NCBI GenBank assembly: GCA_949152475.1
Contig: OX424560.1
Coordinates: 1,488,001 to 1,552,000, forward strand
From: Terebella lapidaria
Lineage: Eukaryota > Annelida > Polychaeta > Terebellida > Terebellidae
Direction: 5' to 3'
Length of the DNA stretch: 64,000 bases
Part shown: in pieces, positions 24,844-37,834 of the stretch
Layout: the number at the start of each line of letters is the position of its first letter
Position numbering within the stretch: position 1 is the stretch's first letter
Translations under genes and position numbers: made by a program
Notes under the pieces: generated by a model
Databases searched by the model: none
Told to the model about the DNA's origin: nothing
Seen by the model: the letters and a program-made list of their open reading frames with translations, nothing else

Positions 24844-27800
24844 TGGCGTCTGACTGTGACGAGACCTCAATACAACACAAGAGAATCCTAATAATCGAGC
24901 CGTTTTATGGCGGCTCTCATCGCCAGTTGATCGACCTGCTCCAGCGTGAGATCAGAGGCTGTGACTTGTACAGTCTCCCAGCCAAAAAGTGGCACTGGCA
25001 CGCTAGAACCTCCGCACTACACTTCTCACAAGTCATACCCAGGGACAACAAATACCAGTCAGTGCGCCACTTAATGGTGAACATCACTCGTAGAATGGCC
25101 AATCAATGAAAAAAATGGCTTCATCAGTTCACATGAAATATTCCATCTTTGCATTGAAAATCCTGTTTTTGATTTGATTTTAATAATGGTTTTCATTGTG
25201 TTTCATGTCTTACCTGTAGGCTGTAATGAAACTTATTGGAATTGATAACACAAAATGTTTTTGGGGAAAAAAATCTTTGACCATTGACCCCTGTGTGATT
25301 TTCGTCCTTACAGGGTTCTGTTCTGTAGTTCAGTATTAAACCTGGCTGAACTTGTGGCCTTGCGTCCAGATCTGGCGTCGCTGAAGAAAGTTATATATTT
25401 CCACGAGAATCAGCTTGTTTATCCAGTCAGAAAACAGCAGGACAGAGACTTCCAATACGGTTACAATCAGATCTTGACCAGGTCGGTGGAATGGTACTAG
25501 TAGGAGTGTTTGATATTGATTCATCAGAGCTGAGGTTTCAGATAATAATGACAATAGTCGAAACAAAGTCGGAAGATGATTTCCTTAGATGTCCATAATA
25601 TTATTATTCACGTGATGAACAATTCAGTGTGAATGAACAAATAATAGATTTCAAATAAGTCTGACCTTTACTAGGTTTTGTACGTATGCCCTCAATGATT
25701 CTCGTCACTCTTGCCTTGCAGTCTGGTCGCTGATGTTGTGGTTTTCAACTCTTTATACAATCAGGAATCATTCCTTGGTGGCATCCGGAGTTTCCTTAAA
25801 CTGATACCGGACCATCGGCCGAAGGATCTAGACAAAGTCATCCAGCCAAAGTGTCGAGTTGCTTACTTCCCAGTGGAGTTCCCTCGACCAGTCACATCTC
25901 AGGGATCCTGCCAGGGCAAGACTGAGGTTCTACCCAGTATATTCACAGGTGATAAGCCTCACGTCACAACTCCAGGCTCCGAGGAGCGACTTTGTGGGCC
26001 AGATATTCCGGATCTTCAAAAGTCTGGGCATGAAACAGAACCTCCCGAGTCGTCTCGACCATTGCAAATTGTCTGGGCACACAGATGGTGAGTTCACAGA
26101 GGCGCTGCATTCAGTATGATATGCATGTATCAAGTTATTTGTTTTCAAGAATGTGTTGAATAGTATTGTCAGCTGACAATATTGATAACCATGGCAACTA
26201 TTCATTTACAATGTTATTGGTACAGGTGCCATGCCTGTACCGAGCGGGAACTTAAACCCGAGCGGGGACTTAAACCCGAGCACCCCTCAGCACGGTCGTC
26301 TACGTCGTTTATTCTGTTGTTGTGGTAGAATGCATTAAGCTTTGCTATGTATGCAATCGTTTTGTATGTATGCAATGTTTCACACACTGTACAATCAACG
26401 ACAACAATTACCTGGGGGATGTTCAGGTTTAATCCCCGCTCTGAAATAGGCACGTCACCTGTATGATCATAATGTTGACAGGGAGCATGACAAGAACCCG
26501 GAGATGTTTTTTGAGATGATGTACCGTCTGGCGGACGAGGGTTTGGACTTCCGGCTGGCGGTGATGGGCGAGACATTTACTGACGTACCAGGTCAGATCT
26601 TAGATACAGAAGGTGTCAATGATTCAAACCAGTGAGAGAGAAAGGCTTAGATATAATGGCTCATGTATCGCAGGTTACTCTTTCTTCTAAAGTCAATAAT
26701 GTGTCTAATCGTTTAAATAAATTACAAATGTATGGCATTCATTTATGGGTGAGTAGTAAAGTACAGTACAGTGTGCTACTTAGGAAATGTCTCGTTGACA
26801 TGTCATTAAAAAGCAACCTGTATTGTTTCATATAAAGATAAAAGAATTAAATAAATTTAAAAAGCTCCCTCAGACAGTTATAATTCAGTGCATTGGTTAC
26901 TCACATTTGTCCACACTTTATACATCTCCACTCTACTTCCAGCTGTATTTGCCGAGGCGAGGAGTCGTCTAGACGCACATGTGGACACCTGGGGTTACCA
27001 GACCGACCGTGCCGCGTACTACGATGTCCTGCGACGCTGTGATGTGTCGGTGTCCACGGCCAGACACGAGTTCTTCGGGGTTGCGATGTATGTCTCGACG
27101 GCGAACCAGGAATTTGATAAATTCAACTTTCGACTTGATTATATTAGTATTTTTACAATGGAACATGTCACCTTGGTCCTGAAAGTACAAATGATCATAC
27201 AAGCTAAGTGTACTTATCAGAGACAATCTGTTATTAATTAACTTGTTGGCTTCACTTTTTTGTGCTTTTTGAACACAGGATCCACTGATTTGAGCTTGGA
27301 TACTATGCCAAATTCTCTTACATCTGTATTTCGTTTATTACAGACAATATTTGTTTGTTGCTCGCAGGTTGGAGTCTGTCCACTGCGGCTGTTATCCACT
27401 GCTTCCCAATGACCTCGTCTATCCAGAAATATTCCCAAGTTGGTAGCTGCTGGGGTCAAAACTATTTTATCCAGCTATTCATACTCAATCATTGTTGGAG
27501 AGGGTCACATCAACTATGATAGGAATTCAGAAGTTACTATTGATTAATTTAGTCAAACTTTCATTGATGTGACACTTACAGTCACAGAATATAGTTATCT
27601 ACATGTATAACAGAGTTTTGTGATCAGCTTACAGACACGTGTGTCTTGTGTTCTAGAGGAATGCCTGTACAACACTGAGAACCAACTGATAAAACGTCTG
27701 CGACAGTTCTGCCAAAAACCGCACTTCCTTCGCTCACAAACTCTCAAGGTATTCTGTCGGTGTATATTGCTAGGTAATCCTTTGAGATTTCCAATTCAAA

Positions 27801-28146
27801 AAATTATCCACATCGCACCACTTGCTGTGCAACGAGAATGAATCCAGTCATGACATGACATTTATCAAATGTCTCACATTTATCAGATGTATTCCTGACA
27901 TATTTTCTATCCAGCTAAAATTTTCTGCCCATATTTTTCCATGCCACTGTTCACTCCTGATTGTATGGTTTTCAGATGGATCTGGGTCGGTTTAGCTGGG
28001 AGCAACTGTGCCCTGTGTACAGTTCATTCCTGTCTACTGACCACCCACCAGAGGCCGACGGTAGTCCGTCAGACGACACAACAATACAAGTCCCATCACA
28101 GGACGGAGTCGAGTCCATCAGTAGCAAACAGGGGCAAGTCAGCTGA
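24843..28146 (+). CDS. GTDC1: tRNA-queuosine alpha-mannosyltransferase (GTDC1/QTMAN)
   Basis: Eight coding exons: 24843-25057, 25314-25481, 25722-26087, 26482-26591, 26943-27087, 27368-27438, 27657-27748 and 27976-28146. They join in frame to 1338 nt (445 aa), close to the vertebrate length. The N-terminal DUF3524-type half shows [55 protein letters not shown] and [12 protein letters not shown]. The GT4-type half shows [33 protein letters not shown] and [18 protein letters not shown], including the glutamate of the EX7E-type nucleotide-sugar site. The human enzyme transfers mannose from GDP-mannose to queuosine in tRNA-Asp. The acceptor at 24828 implies a 5' non-coding exon upstream. The gene converges with the minus-strand gene at 32764. 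Confidence 0.95.
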
Positions 28147-28200
28147 CACAGAACTTCTCATGCTGTCTTTAATTCTTAAGCAAGGACTGTATTTGAATTA

Positions 28201-28237
28201 AGGCATTTCGGCAGAAATGCCTTTATGGTTTTAGCAG

Positions 28238-28275
<38 letters not shown>

Positions 28276-30838
28276 CTTCTTCCGCCACTTTTGGTTTCCG
28301 GACGATAACTTTAGATTGCCTTGACGGATCCTTGTCAAATTTTCACCGCAAGTCAGAAATGATATGAGGAAGAACCCTATTCTTTTTGAGCCGGATCGGA
28401 GGTCCGTGAGGTCCGTGAGGATGAAATCAAGGCTAATTTTAAGACTTGGTTTCCGGACGATAACTGGAAAAATATTTATGCAATAGTTGCAGAACTCTGC
28501 ATGGAGGTTCATATGCCACCAGGGAAGAACCCTATTGATTTTGGGATCGATCCGTCAAACGACCTTTGACCTAGAGGTCAAAATAATTTTTTGCTGATTC
28601 ATCCTTGAGGCTTCCTGCATATCTCGGAAACCGTGCGTCGTAGAGCGAAACGGACGTTATTTTCGGACTCGTCGCCCTAGACAAACATCTCTAGGGTGTA
28701 CTTTTTTTTTTGATCCGGCTCCGAGGTCCGTGAGGTCCGTGAGGATGAAATCGAGGAACTTGGTTTCCGGACGATAACTCAAAAAATATTCAGGCAATAG
28801 TTGCAGAATTTTGCACGGAGGTTTATATATCACCAGGGAAGAACCCTATTGATTTTGGGATCGATACCTCAAACGACCTTTGACCTAGAGGTCGAAATAA
28901 ATTTTTGCTGAGTCATCCTTGATTCATCCTGCATATCTCGGAAACGGTGCGTCGTAGAGCGAAACGGACGTTATTTTCGGACTCGTCGCACTAGACAAAC
29001 ATGTCTAAGGGGTATTATGGATGAACTTTGACCTTGACCCGAAATTTTTTTGCCGAGTCGGCATTTTTCGTTTTCGTCGATATCTCGGAAACGGTGCGTC
29101 GTAGAGCGAAACGGACGTTATTTTCGGACTCGTCGCACTAGACAAACATGTCTAAGGGGTATTATGGATGAACTTTGACCTTGACCCGAAATTTTTTTGC
29201 CGAGTCGGCATTTTTCGTTTTCGTCGATATCTCGGAAACGGTGCGTCGTAGAGCGAAACGGACGTTATTTTCGGACTCGTCGCACTAGACAAACATGTCT
29301 AAGGGGTATTATGGATGAACTTTGACCTTGACCCGAAATTTTTTTGCCGAGTCGGCATTTTTCGTTTTCGTCGATATCTCGGAAACGGTGCGTCGTAGAG
29401 CGAAACAGACGTTATTTTCGGACTCGTCGCACTAGACAAACATGTCTAAGGGGTATTATGGATGAACTTTGACCTTGACCCGAAATTTTTTTGCCGAGTC
29501 GGCATTTTTCGTTTTCGTCGATATCTCGGAAACGGTGCGTCGTAGAGCGAAACGGACGTTATTTTCGGACTCGTCGCACTAGACAAACATGTCTACGGGG
29601 AATTATTGATGAACTTTGACCTTGACCCGAAATTTTTTTGCCGAGTCGGCATTTTTCGTTTTCGTCGATATCTCGGAAACGGTGCGTCGTAGAGCGAAAC
29701 GGACGTTATTTTCGGACTCGTCGCACTAGACATACCTGTCTAAGGGGAATTATGGATGAACTTTGACCTTGACCCGAAATTTTTTTGCCGAGTCGGCATT
29801 TTTCGTTTTCGTCGATATCTCGGAAACGGTGCGTCGTAGAGCGAAACGGACGTTATTTTCGGACTCGTCGCACTAGACAAACATGTCTAAGGGGTATAAT
29901 TGATGAACTTTGACCTTGACCCGAAATTTTTTTGCCGAGTCGGCATTTTTCGTTTTCGTCGTTATCTCGGAAACGGTGCGTCGTAGAGCGAAACGGACGT
30001 TATTTTCGGACTCGTCGCACTAGACAAACATGTCTAAGGGGTATTATGGATGAACTTTGACCTTGACCCGAAATTTTTTTGCCGAGTCGGCATTTTTCGT
30101 TTTCGTCGATATCTCGGAAACGGTGCGTCGTAGAGCGAAACGGACGTTATTTTCGGACTCGTCGCACTAGACAAACATGTTTAAGGGGTATTATTGATGA
30201 ACTTTGACCTTGACCCGAAATTTTTTTGCCGAGTCGGCATTTTTCGTTTTCGTCGTTATCTCGGAAACGGTGCGTCGTAGAGCGAAACGGACGTTATTTT
30301 CGGACTCGTCGCACTAGACAAACATGTCTAAGGGGTATTATGGATGAACTTTGACCTTGACCCGAAATTTCTCGGAAACGGTACGTCGTAGAGCGAAACG
30401 GACGTTATTTTCGGACTCGTCGCACTAGACAAACATGTCTAAGGGGTATTATGGATGAACTTTGACCTTGACTCGAAATTTTTTTGCCGAGTCGGCATTT
30501 TTCGTTTTCGTCGATATCTCGGAAACGGTGCGTCGTAGAGCAAAACGGACGTTATTTTCGGACTCGTCGCACTAGACAAACATGTCTAAGGGGTATTATG
30601 GATGAACTTTGACCTTGACCCGAAATTTTTTTGCCGAGTCGGCATTTTTCGTTTTCGTCGATATCTCGGAAACGGTGCGTCGTAGAGCGAAACGGACGTT
30701 ACTTTCGGACTCGTCGCCCTAGACAAACATGTCTAAGGGGTATTATGGATTAACTTTGACCTTGACCCGAAATTTGTCGACATTTTTCATTTTCGTCGAT
30801 ATCTAGTATTATAAATTATTCATCACACCGAAATGCCT
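28201..30838. mobile_element. Satellite-bearing element bounded by short inverted repeats
   Basis: AGGCATTTCGG (28201-28211) and its exact complement CCGAAATGCCT (30828-30838) bracket a poly-T tract (28240-28275), diverged ~150-bp units (28280-28940) and a homogeneous 147-bp array. Each end also forms a small hairpin (AAGGCATTT/AAATGCCTT on the left, ATGCCT/AGGCAT on the right). Tandem-repeat cores inside short non-autonomous elements are known in marine invertebrates, for example bivalve pearl-type elements. Assignment to such a family is inference, and I found no target duplication. Confidence 0.5.
28930..30805. repeat. 147-bp tandem satellite, ~13 units
   Basis: The word CGGAAACGGTGCG recurs with unit starts at 28944, 29091, 29238, 29385, 29532, 29679, 29826, 29973, 30120, 30267, 30378, 30525 and 30672. 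The spacing is exactly 147 bp, except one 111-bp unit with a 36-bp deletion. Units are nearly identical. Each has a TAGACA-AACA-TGTCTA hairpin and, on the minus strand, GGTCAAGGTCA. Confidence 0.95.
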
Positions 30839-30839
30839 C

Positions 30840-32763
30840 CAAGGCATCTTTAGGCCTTGACGTCTAGTTTTGTACGGTGTAGGGTAATAACACGCAGGAA
30901 CTATCAGGTTGTAAATATTCGTAACTTATTTGTCAGCTTTCAACTCCAACCGTACAGCAATATGGCTAAAACTTATCCTAATATTCCATTAAAAAATCTA
31001 CTGGACACTGCAGTCTTCAGTTTTAGACACTGGATGTTATTCCAATATATCTTGTCAACTTCTCCATGTGATGAAATCTTAACAATGCAAGCAGCGAGTT
31101 ACAGCTTCCTGTATCCGCACAATTGTGTGACGTTTTGTGTAGTATTCGTAATGTACCACACACGCTGATGTTTGTAAATAAACAAATGATAAACAACACT
31201 ATATATTTGAATATATTTTATTTTTTTTACATCATGTTTTCTACTTTTTTTGTCATTATACAAAGTAGGCACTAAATATGTAATATATTAGCATGTAAAA
31301 ATATACAATTGTACACAATACTAATTTTTGAAACAAGCTTTATCAATTACAAGTACAGTACAGATTGAGATGATAGACACAAGGTTTCGACTGCTCCAGT
31401 TTGAGGAATGGACTTAATCATATAGAAGCCTAGGGAATTATTTAACATAATTGTCATTCTGGAGGCAATATGTGTCTCTTTGGACACAAAATCTTGCATA
31501 AAGCTAAATCATATTTAGCACGTATGTACTTTTATGAGATAAATGTAGATTGGTATAAACATGATAAATGAAATGTATCTCTGATATTTACAAAATGTAC
31601 ATGCGTAAAAATTATTCATATAAATAAAAATGGAATGTAGCTTCAGCTGGAATCAATCAAATATTGATTAAATTTAGAAACAACAAATATTTTCCTATTA
31701 CCCGTCGGGTAATATTCAAAAAAATTTGGACAACAAAAAGCACATAATATTGTTAAAATGCAGTATATACATATAATAAACAAACATAAGGTATATAACA
31801 TTTCTTTTCAGATATCAAAAAAAAAAATCCAATGAATGGTTTATGGTGGAAAATGTCACCAATGTCTAGTCGAGTTCTTCAAAACATGCGCAGAATAGTT
31901 TTCTATGAAAATTATTATGACATCTTTGAATACATCACAATATGGTTGTATGTGATTCAACTACCATGATTACTATGTACATGTGGAAGGTATGAATCAT
32001 TACATGTAAAGATAAAACTACTTTGTACAATATCAAGAAGACCAGTCGATTTAAAATTGTTATAACTAAAATGTGGAAAACGATAAAATTCCAATCAGAC
32101 AAAAACTTCCGAAAAATTCTGAATTGAACTCGACTGGTAACATTGACCTTGCTGAAATGTACGATATGTAAGGTTCAGGAATTGTTTTCAGGTTTCTGGA
32201 CTTTTGAACTGAATCCTGCACTGAACAAGTACCTTCAAATGATCCAGTAGAAACAATCCAGCAGTAATTTACATGAGTATTTGTGAAAAAGGGTGCAGAC
32301 TAAGCTGTTTACATACACGCGTTTTGAATTTATGAACACTAATAATTTTTGTGACAGTTTCTAAGATACTGTATATTGCAACAAACTTGAGTGTAAAAGG
32401 TGACATAGTACATATTTTTTTACATATGTATGATAAACTCTGTTCCACAATTGTTGACAAATCTCGAGTGTTGAATATTTCGAAGAATACCCCTGACAAA
32501 GTGTTTTAACACCTAACAAACCAAACCCTGACCATGGCGTCACAAAGTCAGGCAGATGTCCCACAGAAGACAAGAAACACGATTGTCGCACACAGAGCCC
32601 TGAGGCCTGCTATTGTGTCCATGGCACCAGTTTGACATTACGTCAATGTCTGAGCATGACCAGTCGGTGAGATGGAAGCTACCTATACCTATAGCTAACA
32701 CGTCTTGGGTCGCACAGCACTGAAGTCCATCCGAGAGATTTGCTGGACACGCGTTTGCGGGGT
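30840..32763. other. Spacer between convergent genes
   Basis: A+T-rich, with AATAAA on the plus strand at 31177-31182 and no domain in the short frames. It probably holds the 3' UTR of the minus-strand gene that ends at 32764. The 103-codon frame at 30857-31168 was not recognised. Confidence 0.4.
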
Positions 32764-35700
32764 CTATATCTCAGTCTCGACAGAGCTCTGTGACGGAGAT
32801 GCGACAGTCCGTGCAGGTTTGTACTTGCGGGTACCGGTGGGTGTGATATGGACCGCGGTGCCAGGCTCCGCTTTGATGTTGATCTTGAGTTCGTCGTCCA
32901 TGGAGGAGCTAAGCTGTGAGGTGTTGAGGCGGGTATCTCGAGTCTGACGTGTCACATGACGTGTGGTAGTCGTGGTGACGGTCTGCTGAACCTGGGGCGG
33001 CGAATACCCGAGGTCAGCCTCCTGTGGTTGGAAGGCCTCATTCTGGAAGGCAGTGGGAGCGTAGCCAGGAACACCGACCCCGGCTCCGGAGCCCACAGAC
33101 ACATTGACGGCATTGGGATCCGCGGGCGCAGCTGTTCTCTTGGCACGTCTCTGACGGCGTCTCTCTCTCTCCTCACTCTCTGGCGTCGTGTCCGTCGCGT
33201 CCTGGCGCCGAGACTTCTGCTGCCGAGGGTGAGCTCCATCTCCCTCGTACATGTCGTAGCCCTCATTGCTGTAGGACTGCATTCGGCGGCGTTCTGCATC
33301 CTCAGCGGCGGCCGACTTGTTCTGGTCGGCATCTGGAGCGTTGTAACTGGTGTTCTGACGACCGCTGGTCACACTCGGACTCTGTCCCCTTCGCTTCTTT
33401 GTGTTTCTGACAGGGGTCGGGACAACCTGAGCCTCAGAGTCGGTGCTGCTGTGCTCTAGTCCGGGGCCGCCTCCGAGTCCACCAGACCCTGCCAGGCCCC
33501 CGAAACCTGCGCCTGACCCAGACAGACTCCCTGCACCTCCCGGAGCCTGGGGCAGGGCACCGTTCCTCCCACGTCGTGCCGCGCCCGGATCCGGTAGTGT
33601 CTCGATGCGGTAGACCTCGTACTTGCCGGAGGAGTTATTGGACAGGTCGCTGTCTCGTTCGTAGCTGTGGTTCTGGCCGAAGCTGTTGTTCGGGATCCCT
33701 GAGTCGCTCTCTTCTCCAAACACTGAGCCCCGATTGGTCCCATACGTCGATGTGGACGGCGTCTTCTTGAGGATGCTCTTCCCTGGTTTGGCATCGATGG
33801 ATGGAGTCGGTGTCGTCTGATTCGTCGGCCGGGAGATGATCGACATATTACTGCAAGAGAAGAGACAGAATTAGAGTCGGGTACAGACAGGCAGATAGGG
33901 GTTAGTGAAGGTTAGTTCTGTTAGTACTCATCAGTTTGAAGTTATATTAGAGGTAAACTCATTAATACATGCAAGATTTACAAAATATACATATTCGTTT
34001 TGTACATGTATAGATGGTTTACACAAAATAAAATTCTTACAAATGTTCATAATACTCTACCCTAACATGATAATGTCATAGTCTTTGAAAATCATCTCTT
34101 GACTTTTATCTACAAAGCCACATTCAAAACCACAACCATCACCACTAGTCCCACTGCACTAAATGGTCTTCATCACTATTAATACGTGTCACTTGTGTGT
34201 CATTACTATCATTCTACCAGAATTTTTCTAACCTGTTTAAATGCATTTCTGTCTATAGTTCAGCAATGCTAAAAGCGACACTACACAAGAGGGACTATTG
34301 TTCACCCCCATCCCCAATTTGGCATGAAACTGGAATAGTGGTCATTCTCCCCAATATTAACTCCCAGACACGGAAATTCTCGACCCGAACACAATTGTGT
34401 GCATTTGCTTGATTTTGAGTCTTTATCTTGAGATTAATACACAAGGCTTTATATACGGGCACTTGAAAATGTCTGATGGTTAAAAAATGCACCATTGCTA
34501 TGATCATACCTGCTGGATAAACAGAACCAAATACTGTAAAAAGACAAATTTTGGCAGCTATTTAAACTGGCGGTTTCAAAACCACATACCGGTATATTAT
34601 CTAGTTGATTTGGCCGACAATTTAATTTGGCATTTTTTCCCCAACTGCCAAATCCGCCAAATTAATCGTCCGCCAAAATTTTACCGCACCCGAATAAGCT
34701 TGAGATTCTTGAGATCAAATTTTGGGCTGGATTATGTAATATTGGAATAGATTTCCAATTTCTTTAATTTTTGAGGGGTCTGAAATTTATTGGAGAATTG
34801 CCAGATGATCAATTTCCAGTCTCTGAACTATGGGAAAAGAGATATATGTAAACACTATTGTGTAACACATGCGTACATCATATGTGAACATGTAAGTCTA
34901 AATTTGTGAAAGTGTGACCGTGAAATTTTTGTGAGAATATTTATGCAATATGGCTTTGAAGAATAATCATTCACTTTAGATGAATCAATTCTGAATATTC
35001 TGTATTTTGCAATCTAGTTCAAACTTATCATCACATAGTTTTGTACACTGAACAACAATTATCAACAACACTGAGCCTGACGTGTTCCGTCTAATCTCTG
35101 ATTGGTGCAGGACAAAGGTCACGATATCATTGCTGTAGTCATTAACCAGATCTTCTTGACTGATATCTGTCCACTTGTGAGTGGTAAATGTCCCTGGTTT
35201 GGGATAAATGTATGTGTCATCTTTGTCAAAACAAATATATCCTCACATTCACATGTACTGAAAATATGTCAATTTTAAACCTTATCGATTTTGGAAGCAC
35301 TGAATTTGATACACACAATCACAAAACTTTTATTTCTGAAAATTTTAACTTAGATCTCAAATTTGGCAAAAATTTGGAATTTTTCAACAGTAGCTCTCAA
35401 ATTTATTTTTCATTGACAATTTGTGAAATTCAAACTCAGGAATGTAAATTTTTTTTGTAATATTACTACTAGGCTGTACAATGTAGTGTTGTCCTGACAG
35501 ACTAAATCAGTGACACAACATTGAGTTCTACACAAGCAATAAACTACATGACACGATATTTTACCCTCGGCCTGGGTGCTGCTTCAGTCCGTGGTATGGC
35601 TGGCTGTATGGGTAAATATACAAGTGTACAGGTTAGTAAGGTGTGATGGGAGTGCGCCAGCCTGCGAGTAACATGCAGAAAGCCATGAAAAAACAAAGAT

Positions 35701-37834
35701 GAAATTGTATAGATTTAATCACAGAATAGATCAGCACTTATATACGTATAAAGAAAATAACAAAATACAGTTTAAAAGTTCATCAGCACAAAAATAGAAA
35801 ATCACAACTCCAATCATAACAGGGTAAACTTTAACATGATGAACATCTAAATATTAATTTATTCAGCAGTGTGGGGCAGGAACAAGTAATTCATAACCTA
35901 GTCATTACAAAATTCCTCAATATTACTTCTCAAATGATTATCATGACGAGATTATGTGACCATCACTCACTAATCGCCTCCTTGAAACGGAGCTAAGCCT
36001 ATGCATATACATGTAATAGTGAACGCCTACATTATATCATTTACAAAGGTATGAAAATATACATAAACTTCTAGTCGTATACATGCAACAAGCTACATCA
36101 TTCTACAAGTCTGCATGACACACAAACCGGTGTAAAACACTCAAATACTGCTAAAATCTTCTGTCTCAAAGGTTTCACCAAATAAATTCCAAGCACATGA
36201 CAGATATCAATAAAATACGATAAGTTGGTGTTGAAATGAGATAAAATATATGTCATCATGGTCATGGCAAACAAATTCTGGAATAAAGTCAAGCACAATT
36301 CTCCATGTCCTTTTGGTGTCTGACAGCACAAAACACACATAAATGTGACTCATTTGAATATCCTAAAGTCATCTGTAGTTTGTCTATGGTCTGTATCCAT
36401 CAGTGAAGCCATCGCGCTCGTTGAGGGAAGCAATTGTCCCTGCGCGACTGTGCTGGCTACGCAGGGGCTGCATCTCATACTGGTTACCATGGAGACTGGT
36501 CTGACTGCGCCCCACCCCCGGGTCCAGGTTCAGCACACTGTAACCATGACAACCCACAAACAATGTCAGTTCACACAGCTACACGTAAAGGGCAGCGTCG
36601 CACCAAATTTTGGCTTTGATTTGATTGAAGGTTGCATGGTTTACATGAACGACATCTTCCAGCAGGTAATATACAGACTATGTTTGACACGGAGTCGGAT
36701 CAGTTATGACAAACAAGAGATATTAGGCTGATATGGACTGACATTTTTTGTGTTTTGTCTATAGTACCCCCCCCCCCCTTCCCCTTCCTCGTAACATCAG
36801 CATATGATTGCATACTGTATTTAGTCCAAGCTAAGATGTACTTAACACATACACCATATACACTGCACAAACATCAATCTGTACATTACGACATATTCTG
36901 ATATAGAAAACATGAATTCATACAATCAGAGGAACAAACAGACAGTTAAAACAACAGTCATACAATCTTCAAGGTTCAAGGTAACATAAAATTTTGTAAA
37001 ATACATGTGCTGTGCAATATATATTAGGTTGAACACTGTGTTAGTATCAGGGTTAGAGATGGAAATTATAAACATATAAATTATATACACAAACAGATAC
37101 CTGGGGGATTCGATGCCATTCATGTAACCATGACAACACAAAACATGGCCACATAAACCATATCTATTAAATGATATCTTTGAAAACATTAGCCATCACC
37201 ACAAACTAATCGAACTATAACACATGCAACATTGAACACATAAAAATATATTTATATACCAATAAGTATGATAAGTAAGCATGCAACATGTGATTGAAAC
37301 ATGAAATATTCTGATAATTATAGATTATAGAATTTTAGACTTACTCATGTATCTTTAGAAGATAATTTCAGACTCCCTTTAGATAATTTCTTAAATAACT
37401 TAACTGAGAGTTAGCAGTTAAAATGACTGTCATAACTAAAAGCTTTGTTAACATCTATCATTTACTAACCTTCGAGACGCTGCTATATTCTTCATACTGT
37501 CTTCGAAGCGTTTCTGTTCCCGGTTGCGTAACACGCAGGTGATGGCCATGGCTATAATAAACACCGTTGCCCCGACTGCGATGAGCACGCCGCCCGCGAT
37601 CTTCAGGGACTCGCCCCCGGAGACGCCCGGCCAGTGAGCAATCACAATCATAATCAGTCCGATAACAAACAGCCCAATGGACAGCACCACGACGACGATT
37701 GTCAGAGGTCGGAAGGTCGGCGGGCGGGCGCGTCGCTCCATGTGAGCCATGTATCGCACACGGTTAGCGGCCTCGACGTCCGCGGCGGACATGTTAGCCG
37801 TGCCGTGGCTGGTCTGGCCGCGGTAGGACGACAT
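32764..37834 (-). CDS. Two-pass membrane protein with long tail (TMEM200-like?)
   Basis: Exon 37834-37470 ends in phase 2 at a GTTAGT donor. Exon 33850-32764 (acceptor CTCTTGCAG) completes the codon and runs to the stop. Together they give 1452 nt, 483 aa. Residues 45-65 and 79-102 are transmembrane segments separated by AHWPGVSGG; NREQKRF follows TM2. The pattern TM1-xxWP-TM2-NRxx resembles TMEM200 proteins, but identity is only suggestive. The tail (about 122-483) is disordered and rich in S, G, R, T and Q. It has a basic, acidic-interrupted stretch around ESEERERRRQRRAKR and ends TRKYKPARTVASPSQSSVETEI. A further acceptor (CCCACAG at about 37940) indicates a 5' UTR exon. G+C- and CpG-rich DNA near 38740-38880 may be the promoter. 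Confidence 0.75.
35565..35603 (-). CDS. Candidate 39-nt cassette exon of the two-pass membrane gene
   Basis: On the minus strand a CCCATACAG acceptor and a GTAAAA donor bracket exactly 39 nt. Inserted between exons 37470 and 33850 it keeps phase and adds SQPYHGLKQHPGRG-type sequence. The size is a multiple of three and both junction phases fit, which supports an optional microexon. It is not proven. Confidence 0.5.
36384..36537 (-). CDS. Alternative terminal exon of the two-pass membrane gene
   Basis: An acceptor (GGTTACAG) precedes a 154-nt exon whose one-base entry phase joins exactly to the phase-2 end at 37470. It encodes VLNLDPGVGRSQTSLHGN...SLNERDGFTDGYRP and a TAG stop. Splicing here gives a 172-aa protein with the same two membrane segments and a short cytoplasmic tail instead of the 362-residue one. 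Codon use and G+C content are gene-like and unlike the flanking intron. Confidence 0.75.

Noticed and set aside
28930..30805. CRISPR array
   Set aside because: The repeats are contiguous 147-bp units without unique spacers, in animal DNA.
30857..31168. 103-codon plus-strand frame after the satellite
   Set aside because: No domain; it starts at the edge of the repeat element and looks like chance in 3' flanking DNA.
34545..34690. MITE with TAAAATTTTGGC-type ends
   Set aside because: The short complementary words AATTTTGGC and GCCAAAATTTTA face each other, but arms are too short and imperfect to call inside this A+T-rich intron.
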